A stretch of DNA of 25,083 bases, taken from IMG/VR virus record IMGVR_UViG_3300032087_003789, positions 1 to 25,083 of that record, one strand, 5' to 3'. The notes below the pieces were generated by a model. It did no database searches, was not told the DNA's origin, and saw only the letters and a list, made by a program, of their open reading frames with translations. A program made the position numbers and the translations under genes. This document shows positions 1 to 6,353 of this stretch, in pieces; position 1 is the stretch's first letter, and each line of letters starts with the position of its first letter. Source of the stretch: a virus.

Positions 1-10
1 CCGTTAATGT

Positions 11-847
11 TTAGATTGGATCGTCAGCTAGCTCATCGTCTTGCGGATAGTTCGTCTCGTCGTAAACAACCTCGGCATCTAGCACTGCGCCGCTATTGTC
101 ATTGACAACGGTGCTCGATTCGGCGATGACTGAAGCTGCGCGAGTTTGCTTCTTTGCAGGCTTCACTGGTGTCGGCTCATCTTCAGGCTCTGGTTGATCA
201 ACGGTAAAGTTCTCATTGTCGTGATCGAACATCTGATCGACATCAGCAGAAGAGGGCAGATATTTCGCTATGCGTCGAAGCACTGACTTCTTCGCCATCT
301 CTTCAGGCCATGACTGCCAAGGTCCACCGTTCTTACTGCGGCTAACGTTTCGCACCTTGTCGATCTGCTGCATGTTCATTATCTCGACAACGACTCCACC
401 ATCTTTCATGCGTGCTACCGCATAGACACCAATCATCTCGCCTCTATCACCGAACCAGTCTGGAGAGTGATTAGGAACGTCATCCATCGCTGGGTTATAT
501 TTAAAGTTATCGTTCTTATGCACCGTCTGAGCTACGATTGTGCTCAGCATGCCTGAGTTGCGAAGCTTCTTAAGTACGCCAGCGACCATTGGCATGTACT
601 GAGCTGAACCTTTAAACTGAACAAGGGCGGCCTCTCTGCCGTCTAAGATCAATCCATCCTGAGCGGCCTTTTGGCACGCGCTAAAGATTGATTGTCTGTT
701 ACACTCAAGTATCTTAGGGTTATTCTGAACGGCTCCGACCACCGTGCGCATGAACTTCTTAGGCTCGATATGCGCAGGCAGTACCGACTCAAATGATTTT
801 TGATGAGTTGCTAGCTCTTTACTGAATGATGCTACTAAGTTTGTCAT
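11..847 (-). CDS. recT: RecT-family single-strand annealing protein
   Basis: 278 residues. The protein probably coats single-stranded DNA and anneals complementary strands during phage recombination in the cytoplasm, as the annealing half of a Red-like pair. The RecT core is easy to see: the N-terminal KFMRTVVGAVQNNP, then SIFSACQKAAQDGLILDGREA (around residues 53-73), QYMPMVAGVLKKLRNSG, and the C-terminal WPEEMAKKSVLRRIAKYLP (around 180-198). The tail after about residue 205 is acidic and Pro-rich, as is common in this family. The start has a strong SD (AAGGAG, complement of 858-863) that lies within the last codons of the upstream exonuclease gene. That gene stops 4 nt before this ATG, so translation is probably coupled. 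Length is normal. The family is secure; the role is inferred from the family. Confidence 0.96.
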   Translation of the reverse strand: MTNLVASFSKELATHQKSFESVLPAHIEPKKFMRTVVGAVQNNPKILECNRQSIFSACQKAAQDGLILDGREAALVQFKGSAQYMPMVAGVLKKLRNSGMLSTIVAQTVHKNDNFKYNPAMDDVPNHSPDWFGDRGEMIGVYAVARMKDGGVVVEIMNMQQIDKVRNVSRSKNGGPWQSWPEEMAKKSVLRRIAKYLPSSADVDQMFDHDNENFTVDQPEPEDEPTPVKPAKKQTRAASVIAESSTVVNDNSGAVLDAEVVYDETNYPQDDELADDPI

Positions 848-851
848 AGTT

Positions 852-1817
852 TTATTTCTCCTTACGTTTAGTTACACGAAACTGCCTATACCCTTTTCTA
901 CCTTTCGATAGCTCGATTTCTTTTCCAACCATATCCTCAGTGACCATCATGGTTTCGGGTGATGATCCCTTCGTCATGCCGCACGATATCGAGTAACCGT
1001 GTGCAATCACTTTGCTGGCTTCTCCGATCTGGCTCCACACTTCAGCCTTAACCGATTCACGCATGGCTTCGAGTCGTTTGATCTCGTTCCCCCAGTCTTG
1101 ATAATTCGACAACAGTGCTGTGATTTCCTCATCAGCACCGGCATCATAAACCTCATCAGGGTTTGATGATGATCCGTACAGCTGCTTAAGTGCTGCAACG
1201 TCGCCCTGATAATTGGGTGATGGCTCAATACTGTTATCTACGTCATGCCAGAATTTTTTAATGCGCTGATCGATCCCCATAATCATATCGTTGTCGCGCT
1301 CTCGAATAATCCACTTGAGATCGTTGCCACCAACGCAGGCCAGAATAATCGCGCCAGGCGCACCGGAAACCATGCATTGATGCTGTACTTGCACTTCAAT
1401 GTGAGGAGGTGCTTCGCCGTCGCCCTCTGAGTCGTAGGTCCATTGGTCTCTGAAAACCAGATAGTCTACGTTTTTGATTTCAAGGTTGTAGTCTTTGAAT
1501 GGTCCAGACTTTACCTTGTAATCGAATGAGCTCCCGATTCGCTTCTCAGGTATTTCGAGATAATCTTTAAGCGGCTCGTTATCCCAGCCACTGATGCGCT
1601 TGAATGCTGCAGCGATACCGCTCTCAACTTCTTGGCCGATGATGGTTCTCTGATTCTCTTTGAAGTCGTCTTCAATGTTGCCCTTCATGAGGTGATACAG
1701 CTGAAACTCTGTTTTGTAACTGGATAGATTGAATAGCGCGGCTGTGTCCGTGCTGTTGACATTACGTTTGCGCAAATTGAGCCATTGCTCTTCAGTTAGG
1801 TTTGTGTGTACTTTCAT
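852..1817 (-). CDS. YqaJ-type viral exonuclease (lambda Exo-like), partner of RecT
   Basis: 321 residues from the ATG at 1817. An upstream extension to 1877 is open, but 1817 is preferred because a good SD (GGAAGGGAG) precedes it and the extension would run through the promoter. The PD-(D/E)XK core of the YqaJ family is visible: STDTAALFNLSSYKTEFQLY near the N terminus, GQEVESGIAAAF, IGSSFDYKV (conserved Asp), LEIKNVDYLVF (Glu-x-Lys), then HIEVQVQHQCMVSGAPGAI. The C-terminal third looks helical. The expected activity is 5'-3' resection of double-strand ends to produce the ssDNA that RecT anneals. Order is exonuclease then recT in one leftward operon. The family call is strong; the polarity of digestion is family knowledge only. 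Confidence 0.93.
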   Translation of the reverse strand: MKVHTNLTEEQWLNLRKRNVNSTDTAALFNLSSYKTEFQLYHLMKGNIEDDFKENQRTIIGQEVESGIAAAFKRISGWDNEPLKDYLEIPEKRIGSSFDYKVKSGPFKDYNLEIKNVDYLVFRDQWTYDSEGDGEAPPHIEVQVQHQCMVSGAPGAIILACVGGNDLKWIIRERDNDMIMGIDQRIKKFWHDVDNSIEPSPNYQGDVAALKQLYGSSSNPDEVYDAGADEEITALLSNYQDWGNEIKRLEAMRESVKAEVWSQIGEASKVIAHGYSISCGMTKGSSPETMMVTEDMVGKEIELSKGRKGYRQFRVTKRKEK

Positions 1818-1848
1818 AATAATATACTCCCTTCCGTTGTTGAGAATA

Positions 1849-1877
1849 AATATAACCCCAGTGTTGAGAAAATACAA
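1849..1877 (-). promoter_or_regulatory. Candidate leftward promoter for the exonuclease-recT operon
   Basis: On the minus strand TTGTAT (complement of 1872-1877) is followed after exactly 17 bp by TATATT (complement of 1849-1854), about 30 bp upstream of the exonuclease ATG. It lies in the 79-bp gap below the repressor stop codon. The plus strand carries TTGAGAA twice, at 1840-1846 and 1864-1870, 24 bp apart, flanking the -10 box. These are plausible binding half-sites. Promoter and operator roles are inferred from sequence form only. Confidence 0.5.
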
Positions 1878-1896
1878 ACACTTTTTACAAAAAAAA

Positions 1897-2484
1897 TTAT
1901 GGCTTGATCCATTGTATAGGTGCTGCGCTTGAAGCTTTTTGGTCTTCTATTTGATGGCCGATATACGTGATGTCAAAAATACCAACGGATAGACCTCTTC
2001 GAAGTATGCCGATAATTATCCTGTTATCCTGCAGGGTGATCACTGAAGGTTTGCCCACCATGATATCAGGAGGGTAACGGTCGTTTGGGTTGAAAAATAT
2101 CAATGCGCCATCAAGCGCACCAGCTGAAGATGATCTCACCTGAATAGCGGCAAGCTTAGCCATTGATGCTGATTCGACCTGTATATATAGGTTTTCCTGC
2201 AATGTCACGGCACCTATATCGTCAACGATTCCTATTAGAGGTACTGAAAACGTGGAGCCGGAGCCGCTGAGCTTTACACCTGCATGCTTCAGTACGGCGT
2301 CAACAGGTTCGCCTATAAAACTTGATATCTGCTCGGCCTCTTCCAGTCGAAGGTGCCGTTTACCGTTTAGTATGTGCGTGATAGCGCTGGCGTCCAGGCC
2401 CATATAGCGGGCGAGGGCACGCTGCGACCTGTTGCGATCTGCCAGCCTATCAACAAACCATTGCTTATCAATCATCAATATCAT
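1897..2484 (-). CDS. CI-like phage repressor: HTH plus degenerate S24-like domain
   Basis: 195 residues. An N-terminal XRE-type HTH (about residues 19-45, SQRALARYMGLDASAITHIL then NGKRHL) is followed by a linker and a LexA/CI-like C-terminal fold starting at VPLIGIVDDIGAV (81-93). This is the likely lysogeny repressor, because it lies between the leftward recombination operon and the divergent rightward early promoter. Where a self-cleaving repressor has GDSM, this protein reads VRSSSAGALDGALIFF (116-131). Where the catalytic Lys is expected it reads IIIGILRRG (156-164), with no Lys. Classical RecA-stimulated self-cleavage may therefore be absent. No SD precedes the ATG at 2484 or the alternative ATG at 2475. 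Repressor identity is likely; the loss of protease function is an inference by eye. Confidence 0.85.
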   Translation of the reverse strand: MILMIDKQWFVDRLADRNRSQRALARYMGLDASAITHILNGKRHLRLEEAEQISSFIGEPVDAVLKHAGVKLSGSGSTFSVPLIGIVDDIGAVTLQENLYIQVESASMAKLAAIQVRSSSAGALDGALIFFNPNDRYPPDIMVGKPSVITLQDNRIIIGILRRGLSVGIFDITYIGHQIEDQKASSAAPIQWIKP

Positions 2485-2493
2485 GTATCAGAT

Positions 2494-2522
2494 TTGACAA
2501 CCCCAATCAAGGGGTATATTAT
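2494..2522 (+). promoter_or_regulatory. Strong rightward early promoter (PR-like)
   Basis: A consensus -35 TTGACA (2494-2499) is followed, 17 bp later, by TATTAT (2517-2522). It lies just upstream of the repressor start, divergent to it, and reads into the early operon that begins at 2554. The spacer contains the inverted repeat ACCCC-N6-GGGGT (2500-2515), a likely operator for the neighbouring repressor or a Cro-like protein. Confidence 0.7.
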
Positions 2523-2536
2523 TGGAAATATCACAA
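2522..2536 (+). promoter_or_regulatory. Candidate operator, dyad TTGnnA-N3-TnnCAA (site A)
   Basis: TTGGAAATATCACAA covers the end of the -10 box and the expected transcription start of the rightward early promoter. The outer TTG/CAA pairs, the inner A/T and the overall 15-bp length match similar dyads at 6090, 8956, 9738 and 13975. It is probably a binding site for one of the phage's HTH proteins; which one cannot be told from sequence. Confidence 0.4.
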
Positions 2537-2553
2537 CACTGGAGGTCAAAAAA

Positions 2554-2733
2554 GTGGCTGAAACTAAAACAGATAGAAAACAAAAGGTTCTCGATGAGCT
2601 GAGGAAACACGGCAATTTTAGCCGTGCAGCTCGTCGGGTGAACATCAATCGGCGCACCATATTCGGCTGGCGGCAAAGAGACAAAGTATTTGAGTCGGCT
2701 GTTAAAGAAGCGCTTCGTGAGGCCTTGGAATGA
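2554..2733 (+). CDS. Small homeodomain-like HTH protein, first gene of the early operon
   Basis: 59 residues from a GTG start with a strong SD (GGAGG, 2541-2545, 8 nt upstream). The protein is basic and reads as one helical DNA-binding domain: DRKQKVLDELRKHGNFSRAA then RRVNINRRTIFGWR, the pattern of homeodomain-like HTH units that open transposases and some small terminase subunits. Its position as the first gene after the rightward promoter, opposite the repressor, fits a Cro-like regulator, but the fold is not the usual Cro one. The next gene starts at ATGA overlapping its stop. The fold is likely; the regulatory role is inferred from position. Confidence 0.75.
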   Translation: MAETKTDRKQKVLDELRKHGNFSRAARRVNINRRTIFGWRQRDKVFESAVKEALREALE

Positions 2734-2984
2734 GACCGAGACACTACGCGACCGAGATCCTTAAGATTGGAGATCTTGAAGGTAGAAGGAAGTACTTGAG
2801 TGAAAAGGTGCCTGCTGAGTGGCAGGAATGGGTTTCAATATACGTTCGCCAGTGGTGGAAAAACAGAAAGAGTATTCTTGATGGTATCGAGAAACGGAAG
2901 AAAGGAAGGCATACTATAAGGGTAGGCGTTAATAATGACTATAGTGTTGAGAAATTACCAACAGGAAGCGGTAGGCAACGTTAG
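2730..2984 (+). CDS. Small hypothetical early protein
   Basis: 84 residues; no family recognised with confidence. It starts in an ATGA overlap with the upstream HTH gene and overlaps the helicase gene by 50 nt, both typical of a phage early operon. The protein is basic and rich in Trp and Arg/Lys in its middle (EWVSIYVRQWWKNRKSILDG), with a short N-terminal block RHYATEILKIGDLEGRRKYL. It may bind DNA or a partner protein, but nothing beyond charge supports that. The SD is weak (GAGG just upstream), so translation may rely on coupling. Confidence 0.6.
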   Translation: MRPRHYATEILKIGDLEGRRKYLSEKVPAEWQEWVSIYVRQWWKNRKSILDGIEKRKKGRHTIRVGVNNDYSVEKLPTGSGRQR

Positions 2985-4479
2985 ACAAGCGCTTAGATCT
3001 GTAAGAAATGTTTTGCTACAAGCTCCAACAGGAGCGGGTAAGACCGCGATTGCGAGCTATATGCTTGGTAATGTGCAAGAAAAAGGGAATCGAGGTTTTT
3101 TTATTTGTCATCGGCAGGAGCTCGTTGATCAAACAGCAAAAACTTTTGATAAGACGGGTATTGATTATGGTTATATCGCAGCGGGGCACAAGCCTAATTA
3201 CTTCAAGCCGATACAGATATGCAGCATTGACACGCTCAAAAATAGGATTGAGCATGTACCTTTACCAACGGTATGCCTCTGGGATGAGGCTCATCATCTT
3301 AGGGCTGCTGGCTGGACAAAAGTTCATGACTTTTATGACAAAGCTTATCACGTTGGGCTTTCTGGTACTCCTCAGCGTCTTGACGGCAAAGGTCTTGACG
3401 ATCGGTTTGATTTCCTTGTTCCAGGGCCATCCGTCTCATGGTTGATAGCCAATAAATTCCTAGCGGAATATAAGCTCTATTCTATTCCAGGGGCGAACAG
3501 AGATTCTCTCGGCTCAAGGATGGGCGACTTCATCAAGAGCCAGTCTGAGACAATGATGGATAAACCGGCTATTACCGGCAACATAGTCTCTCACTGGAAA
3601 AAATACGCTCAAGGTAAGCTTACAATCGGCTTCGCAATATCTCGCAAGCTGTCGGAAAAGTACGCTCAAGAGTTCACTGCTGCTGGTATCCCTTCGATCC
3701 ACCTCGATGGAGAGACGCCAAAGGCAGAGCGTAAGCGCAAGCTGAAGCAGTTTGCCAAAGGTGAGTATAGAGTCGTCTGGAATGTCGGTCTCTTCGGTGA
3801 AGGCTTCGACGTGGCTGCTAACAGCGGCATGGACGTTACTGTGGGCTGCGTTATCGATGCCGCTCCAACGCAAAGCCTTACGAACTGGCTACAGCGATGT
3901 GGGCGTGCGCTCAGGCCTCAAGAAGGCCATGCAATCATATTGGACCATGCTGGCAATCTTCCGGTTCACGGTCTTCCTTGCCAGGAAAGAGAGTGGACTT
4001 TAGCAGGCAGAGAAGATGTCAGGAGAGGCTCCGAAGAAGATGCTGGCGCTCCTATCCGGCAATGCGAGCAGTGCTACCATGTTCATAAGCCAGCGCCTAA
4101 GTGCCCAGAGTGCGGCTATGTGTACCCTGTGCAGCACAGAGAGATCGAAGAGGTTAAGGGTGATTTGCAAGAGATCGATCCAGCTGCTCAGCGTGCTCAG
4201 ATTTTTGCAGAACAAGGCCAGGCTGATACGGCTGAGAAGTTGAAAAAGCTCGAAGCGCAAAGAGGTCACAAACCAGGCTGGGCCGATCATGTTGAAAGGG
4301 CCAGGCAAGAGAAGAAAGAGCTCCAGACTAAGCTATTCAATCTCATTGTAGGCGCTAGAACAATGGGCATCAGTACCGGCCTTAATAGCCGTGATGTCTA
4401 CAAAATGAAACCGAAAGCATTAAAGGAAAGTATAGCTGTAATCGATTTAATGATGAGACAGCAACCACAATATAATTAA
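2935..4479 (+). CDS. Superfamily 2 DEAD/DEAH-box DNA helicase with C-terminal zinc ribbon
   Basis: 514 residues. An ATP-dependent nucleic-acid helicase or translocase of the phage replication/recombination module. Motif I APTGAGKT (30-37), motif II DEAHH (117-121), motif III SGTPQR (143-148) and motif VI QRCGRALRP (around 320-328) are intact, so both RecA-like lobes should be active. After them comes a four-Cys zinc site (C377, C380, C390, C393 in CEQCYHVHKPAPKCPECG), then a charged helical tail. This layout is typical of phage SF2 helicases placed with RecT and VRR-NUC genes. Start chosen at the ATG after AAGGGTAGG. Function as a helicase is secure; the exact step (fork restart, branch migration) is unknown. 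Confidence 0.93.
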   Translation: MTIVLRNYQQEAVGNVRQALRSVRNVLLQAPTGAGKTAIASYMLGNVQEKGNRGFFICHRQELVDQTAKTFDKTGIDYGYIAAGHKPNYFKPIQICSIDTLKNRIEHVPLPTVCLWDEAHHLRAAGWTKVHDFYDKAYHVGLSGTPQRLDGKGLDDRFDFLVPGPSVSWLIANKFLAEYKLYSIPGANRDSLGSRMGDFIKSQSETMMDKPAITGNIVSHWKKYAQGKLTIGFAISRKLSEKYAQEFTAAGIPSIHLDGETPKAERKRKLKQFAKGEYRVVWNVGLFGEGFDVAANSGMDVTVGCVIDAAPTQSLTNWLQRCGRALRPQEGHAIILDHAGNLPVHGLPCQEREWTLAGREDVRRGSEEDAGAPIRQCEQCYHVHKPAPKCPECGYVYPVQHREIEEVKGDLQEIDPAAQRAQIFAEQGQADTAEKLKKLEAQRGHKPGWADHVERARQEKKELQTKLFNLIVGARTMGISTGLNSRDVYKMKPKALKESIAVIDLMMRQQPQYN

Positions 4480-4489
4480 GGAGGTAGAT

Positions 4490-4576
4490 GTGGATAACAA
4501 ATCTGATAAACTACTGACAGCGGCCTGCGCGATCATTTGGATCGGCGCTTTCTTTGTCGCTCATGTAAATCTTTAA
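4490..4576 (+). CDS. 28-residue single-span membrane peptide
   Basis: A GTG start at 4490 follows a near-perfect SD (AAGGAGGT, 4478-4485, which also contains the helicase stop region). The product has a short charged N terminus (MDNKSDKLL) and then one hydrophobic segment, TAACAIIWIGAFFVAHV, long enough to cross the membrane. It lies between the helicase and the zinc-finger gene with no wasted bases. The strength of the SD is the main reason to accept it. Function unknown; small phage membrane peptides of this kind are often accessory or superinfection-related, but that is a guess. Confidence 0.6.
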   Translation: MDNKSDKLLTAACAIIWIGAFFVAHVNL

Positions 4577-4587
4577 GGGGGTGCCTG

Positions 4588-4767
4588 ATGGATTGCGTTA
4601 AATGCGGTTTTCAAATTAGCAGCACCAGAGAGTTAGAGCATGAGGATGTCGATACTTGCGAGGATTGCTGTGCATCCCTTGAGGTAACAGCTCATATTAA
4701 AAGAGAGGACAAACTAAGAGGAGAAGGGAATGTCATCAATAAAGAAAGTTGGAAAAGTCACGATTGA
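4588..4767 (+). CDS. Small zinc-finger-like protein
   Basis: 59 residues from the ATG at 4588, preceded by a G-rich SD (GGGGGTG, 4577-4583). The N-terminal half has two Cys pairs, CVKC (3-6) and CEDCC (about 24-28), spaced for one zinc ribbon. The remainder is charged and polar. The 3' end overlaps the next gene by 38 nt. Such small CxxC...CxxC proteins are common in phage early operons; a DNA- or protein-binding role is likely but no partner is identifiable. Confidence 0.7.
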   Translation: MDCVKCGFQISSTRELEHEDVDTCEDCCASLEVTAHIKREDKLRGEGNVINKESWKSHD

Positions 4768-5173
4768 TAAGTACGGGATAACAATGGACGGGTTTGATTT
4801 TTCAGACCAGAGAATGAGTCAAGCTGAAAGAATCCAGCTAGTCATGAAATGGGTCTTCGGTAAAGTCGGATCTGTACAGAATCTATGTGACGCGAAGTTG
4901 AAAGAGCGAAATAGTGGCCTTGATAGAACGCCGTTTTTATTCAGTGAAGCGCTTATCTCAAGCAAAGAAATATTTGTCTGGCTTAGAAATAGCTTAAAGC
5001 CTATTGGTAATGATGAATATCTGATGCCGGATAATACAGCGTTTAGTAGGAATGATGCCAATAAGATTCTTAAGGGAGAGCTGACAGGCCACGCTCAGGA
5101 CTTGGTTTTAGATTACATTGATACTGCGGTTTATGTCGTTGATGATTTTATTGAGAGGATGATAGAGCAGTGA
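4730..5173 (+). CDS. Hypothetical early protein, 147 residues
   Basis: I do not recognise the family. The start has a purine-rich SD (AAGAGGAGAAGGG directly upstream) and the gene ends in a GTGA overlap with the VRR-NUC gene, so it is clearly in the operon. The N terminus looks like a beta hairpin (KVGKVTIDKYGITMDGFDF). The rest is predicted helical, with FLFSEALISSKEIFVWLRNS in the middle and a C-terminal acidic hydrophobic helix (YIDTAVYVVDDFIERMIEQ). No catalytic motif is visible. Its place just before a nuclease hints at a replication or recombination accessory role, nothing more. Confidence 0.8.
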   Translation: MSSIKKVGKVTIDKYGITMDGFDFSDQRMSQAERIQLVMKWVFGKVGSVQNLCDAKLKERNSGLDRTPFLFSEALISSKEIFVWLRNSLKPIGNDEYLMPDNTAFSRNDANKILKGELTGHAQDLVLDYIDTAVYVVDDFIERMIEQ

Positions 5174-5589
5174 GGGAAACACCACTGCTTAAAGAAATAC
5201 TTTTAACCGCGAGCTCCATGGGTTCGCGGCTCTTTCGTAATAACGTCGGTAAATGCTGGGCTGGAAAATCAGAAGTAATTACCCGTAATCAATCGGTGTA
5301 TGTAGAGCGTGGTGATGTAGTGGTTCGCCAGGCGAGAAGATTCCATGCAGGGCTTACTAAAGGTTCGGCTGATCTTGTCGGGTGGACGCCAACGGAGATA
5401 ACTCCTGAAATGGTTGGACGCACTGTTGCGATATTTACAAGCGTTGAGGTTAAAACTAAATCGGGGCGACTCAAGAAGGAGCAGCACAATTTTCATTGTG
5501 CCGTTCGTTCTGCCGGTGGCTTTTCGCTGGTTGCTCGCTCGGTTGAAGAGGTTCGCCAGTTTTTAAGTCGTATTCTGCCCAGCAAATAG
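5170..5589 (+). CDS. VRR-NUC domain nuclease
   Basis: 139 residues, almost entirely one VRR-NUC domain, the restriction-like PD-(D/E)XK nuclease fold shared with FAN1. Visible motifs are LFRNNVG (21-27), KGSADLVGW (64-72, the catalytic Asp) and SVEVKTKSGRLKKEQ (91-105, the E-x-K motif plus Gln), then GGFSLVARSVEEV. The length is typical of stand-alone phage VRR-NUC proteins, which are thought to cut branched DNA (Holliday-junction resolvase-like). The GTG start overlaps the upstream stop (GTGA). It is the last gene before the terminator at 5788-5812. Family is secure; substrate is inferred from the family. Confidence 0.92.
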   Translation: MRETPLLKEILLTASSMGSRLFRNNVGKCWAGKSEVITRNQSVYVERGDVVVRQARRFHAGLTKGSADLVGWTPTEITPEMVGRTVAIFTSVEVKTKSGRLKKEQHNFHCAVRSAGGFSLVARSVEEVRQFLSRILPSK

Positions 5590-5604
5590 AGTAAGCCTTT
5601 TTAT

Positions 5605-5745
5605 TCATTGACGTGAATCTGATAAATGTCGTGCATAAATTGCATTTAACCTGCATCTTATTTCCACCAGTTTTTTATGTGCTGCGTAATTCATGCCGCG
5701 TGACTTGAGTTTTATGTAAATTCTGATATTATCTTTCATATGCAT
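5605..5745 (-). CDS. 46-residue basic protein in leftward small-gene cluster
   Basis: An ATG at 5745 follows a good SD (GGAAGGGA, 9 nt upstream). The product is short, basic and helical (IYIKLKSRGMNYAAHKKLVE then IRCRLNAIYARHLSDSRQ) and could be a single HTH or helical-hairpin DNA-binding unit; no family recognised. It is the last of three leftward short genes opposed to the early operon, stopping 16 bp beyond the VRR-NUC stop codon. Its upstream leader shares the 11-mer AACGGAAGGGA with the leader of the exonuclease gene. Evidence for expression is the SD and the clustering only. Confidence 0.5.
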   Translation of the reverse strand: MHMKDNIRIYIKLKSRGMNYAAHKKLVEIRCRLNAIYARHLSDSRQ

Positions 5746-5775
5746 GATAAAATTCCCTTCCGTTTTGTTATGCGC

Positions 5776-5961
5776 TCAATGTATTTTAGCCCGGTTTGTC
5801 CGGGCTTTTTTTATGCCTGCATTTTTTCTGTAATGAACACTGTTCACAAGAGACCTAGGGCATACTTTCAGCTCTCTTGCTATATACTTCCAAGGTATGC
5901 CCATAGTTCTCATTTCCATAGCAAGCGCTATCTCCTGAATTTCTATTTTTTTTGGTTTCAT
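5776..5961 (-). CDS. 61-residue HTH-like protein in leftward small-gene cluster
   Basis: The ATG at 5961 has a strong SD (GGGAGG, 7 nt upstream) and overlaps the stop of the preceding leftward gene (ATGA). The sequence is a compact homeodomain/sigma-like helix set: KKIEIQEIALAMEMRTMG then IPWKYIARELKVCPRSLVNS, where IPWKYIARELKVCPRSL is the probable helix-turn-helix, followed by a basic tail. It is likely a DNA-binding regulator. Its last codons contain the rho-independent terminator that serves the opposing early operon, so coding and termination signals are stacked. Family not named; the HTH call is by pattern. Confidence 0.65.
   Translation of the reverse strand: MKPKKIEIQEIALAMEMRTMGIPWKYIARELKVCPRSLVNSVHYRKNAGIKKARTNRAKIH
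5788..5812 (+). terminator. Rho-independent terminator of the rightward early operon
   Basis: A perfect 7-bp stem AGCCCGG / CCGGGCT (5788-5794 and 5800-5806) with loop TTTGT is followed by a run of seven T (5806-5812). It is oriented for rightward transcription and lies about 200 bp beyond the VRR-NUC gene. In the other direction the stem is followed by AAAATACATT, so it should not stop leftward transcripts. It is embedded in the 3' part of the leftward HTH-like gene. Confidence 0.85.
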
Positions 5962-6056
5962 TTTGACACCTCCCGCTCTCCATCATTAAAACCCCCAAGC
6001 TTATAAATTTTTGATATAGTAAAAGCTATAGGTATAACTACAAATAATTTAATCAT
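5958..6056 (-). CDS. 32-residue hydrophobic peptide, first gene of the leftward cluster
   Basis: The ATG at 6056 is preceded by GAAGGGAGAAAGGAA, a strong SD, and the ORF ends in an ATGA overlap with the HTH-like gene at 5961. The N terminus is one hydrophobic stretch (MIKLFVVIPIAFTI), followed by a polar, acidic tail (GGFNDGEREVSK), so it may be a single-pass membrane peptide or a leader for coupled translation of the HTH gene. The 12-mer TGAAGGGAGAAA in its leader is identical to that before the leftward gene at 8874. Function unknown. Confidence 0.55.
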   Translation of the reverse strand: MIKLFVVIPIAFTISKIYKLGGFNDGEREVSK

Positions 6057-6089
6057 TTCCTTTCTCCCTTCATTTTGCCTTTATTAGTG

Positions 6090-6118
6090 TTGCGATATTC
6101 ACAATAAGCGTATATTAT
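6090..6118 (+). promoter_or_regulatory. Rightward promoter for HTH/primase genes, with overlapping operator (site B)
   Basis: TTGCGA (6090-6095), 17 bp, then TATTAT (6113-6118). The -35 box is the left arm of a 15-bp dyad TTGCGATATTCACAA (6090-6104), so repressor binding would block RNA polymerase. A weaker copy, TTTCGAATTGCACAA (6121-6135), covers the expected start site. The promoter reads into the GTG gene at 6153. Confidence 0.6.
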
Positions 6119-6152
6119 TATTTCGAATTGCACAACCTATAGGAGTATTTTT

Positions 6153-6350
6153 GTGAAAAAAAACCAGGCTGAGATCAGGCGTCTCATGGGGTCACACGAT
6201 GTTAGCAGTAAGCAAGTGGCGGATTTGCTTAAAAAATCGCAGGAGACAATCAATCAATATAGATGCCGTTCCGGCAGATCAATAAGTGACGCTGACTTGT
6301 ATTTTTTGAAGGGGTTACTTGAGATACATTATCCAATTACAGGGAGTTAA
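6153..6350 (+). CDS. Small helix-turn-helix regulator
   Basis: 65 residues from a GTG start with SD AGGAG (6141-6145). The sequence MKKNQAEIRRLMGSHDVSSK then QVADLLKKSQETINQYRCRS is a lone HTH domain: the turn is VSSKQVADLLKKSQETINQYR, the form of Cro/XRE-like and plasmid-type regulators in which the recognition helix carries Gln/Thr/Asn. It lies 3 bp upstream of the primase gene and directly downstream of a promoter carrying TTGnnA-N3-TnnCAA dyads, so it is a good candidate to be the protein that binds them. The fold is likely; the target is inferred from position. Confidence 0.78.
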   Translation: MKKNQAEIRRLMGSHDVSSKQVADLLKKSQETINQYRCRSGRSISDADLYFLKGLLEIHYPITGS

Positions 6351-6353
6351 CGT

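Noticed and set aside
1765-1775. Palindrome TTGCGCAA inside the exonuclease gene
   Set aside because: Only 8 bp, within codons, and not of the 15-bp TTGnnA-N3-TnnCAA form.
852-1877. Longer start for the exonuclease at 1877
   Set aside because: The added 20 residues overlap the candidate -10/-35 boxes and lack an SD, while the ATG at 1817 has GGAAGGGAG at proper spacing.
1861-2953. Shared 11-mer GTGTTGAGAAA at 1861-1871 and 2943-2953
   Set aside because: The second copy is inside the helicase coding sequence directly after its start and has no dyad partner; treated as chance.
3008-3445. 145-codon frame overlapping the helicase gene on the same strand
   Set aside because: Helicase motifs I to III lie in the other frame over the same bases; no SD and low-quality composition.
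5471-5656. 61-codon leftward frame opposite the VRR-NUC 3' end
   Set aside because: It overlaps a conserved nuclease motif on the other strand and starts inside the 46-codon leftward gene in another frame; composition is not protein-like apart from chance cysteines.
6099-6150. Leftward promoter for the 6056 gene cluster
   Set aside because: TTGTGC and TTGTGA boxes are present on the minus strand but no acceptable -10 lies at 16-18 bp; no convincing promoter could be named.
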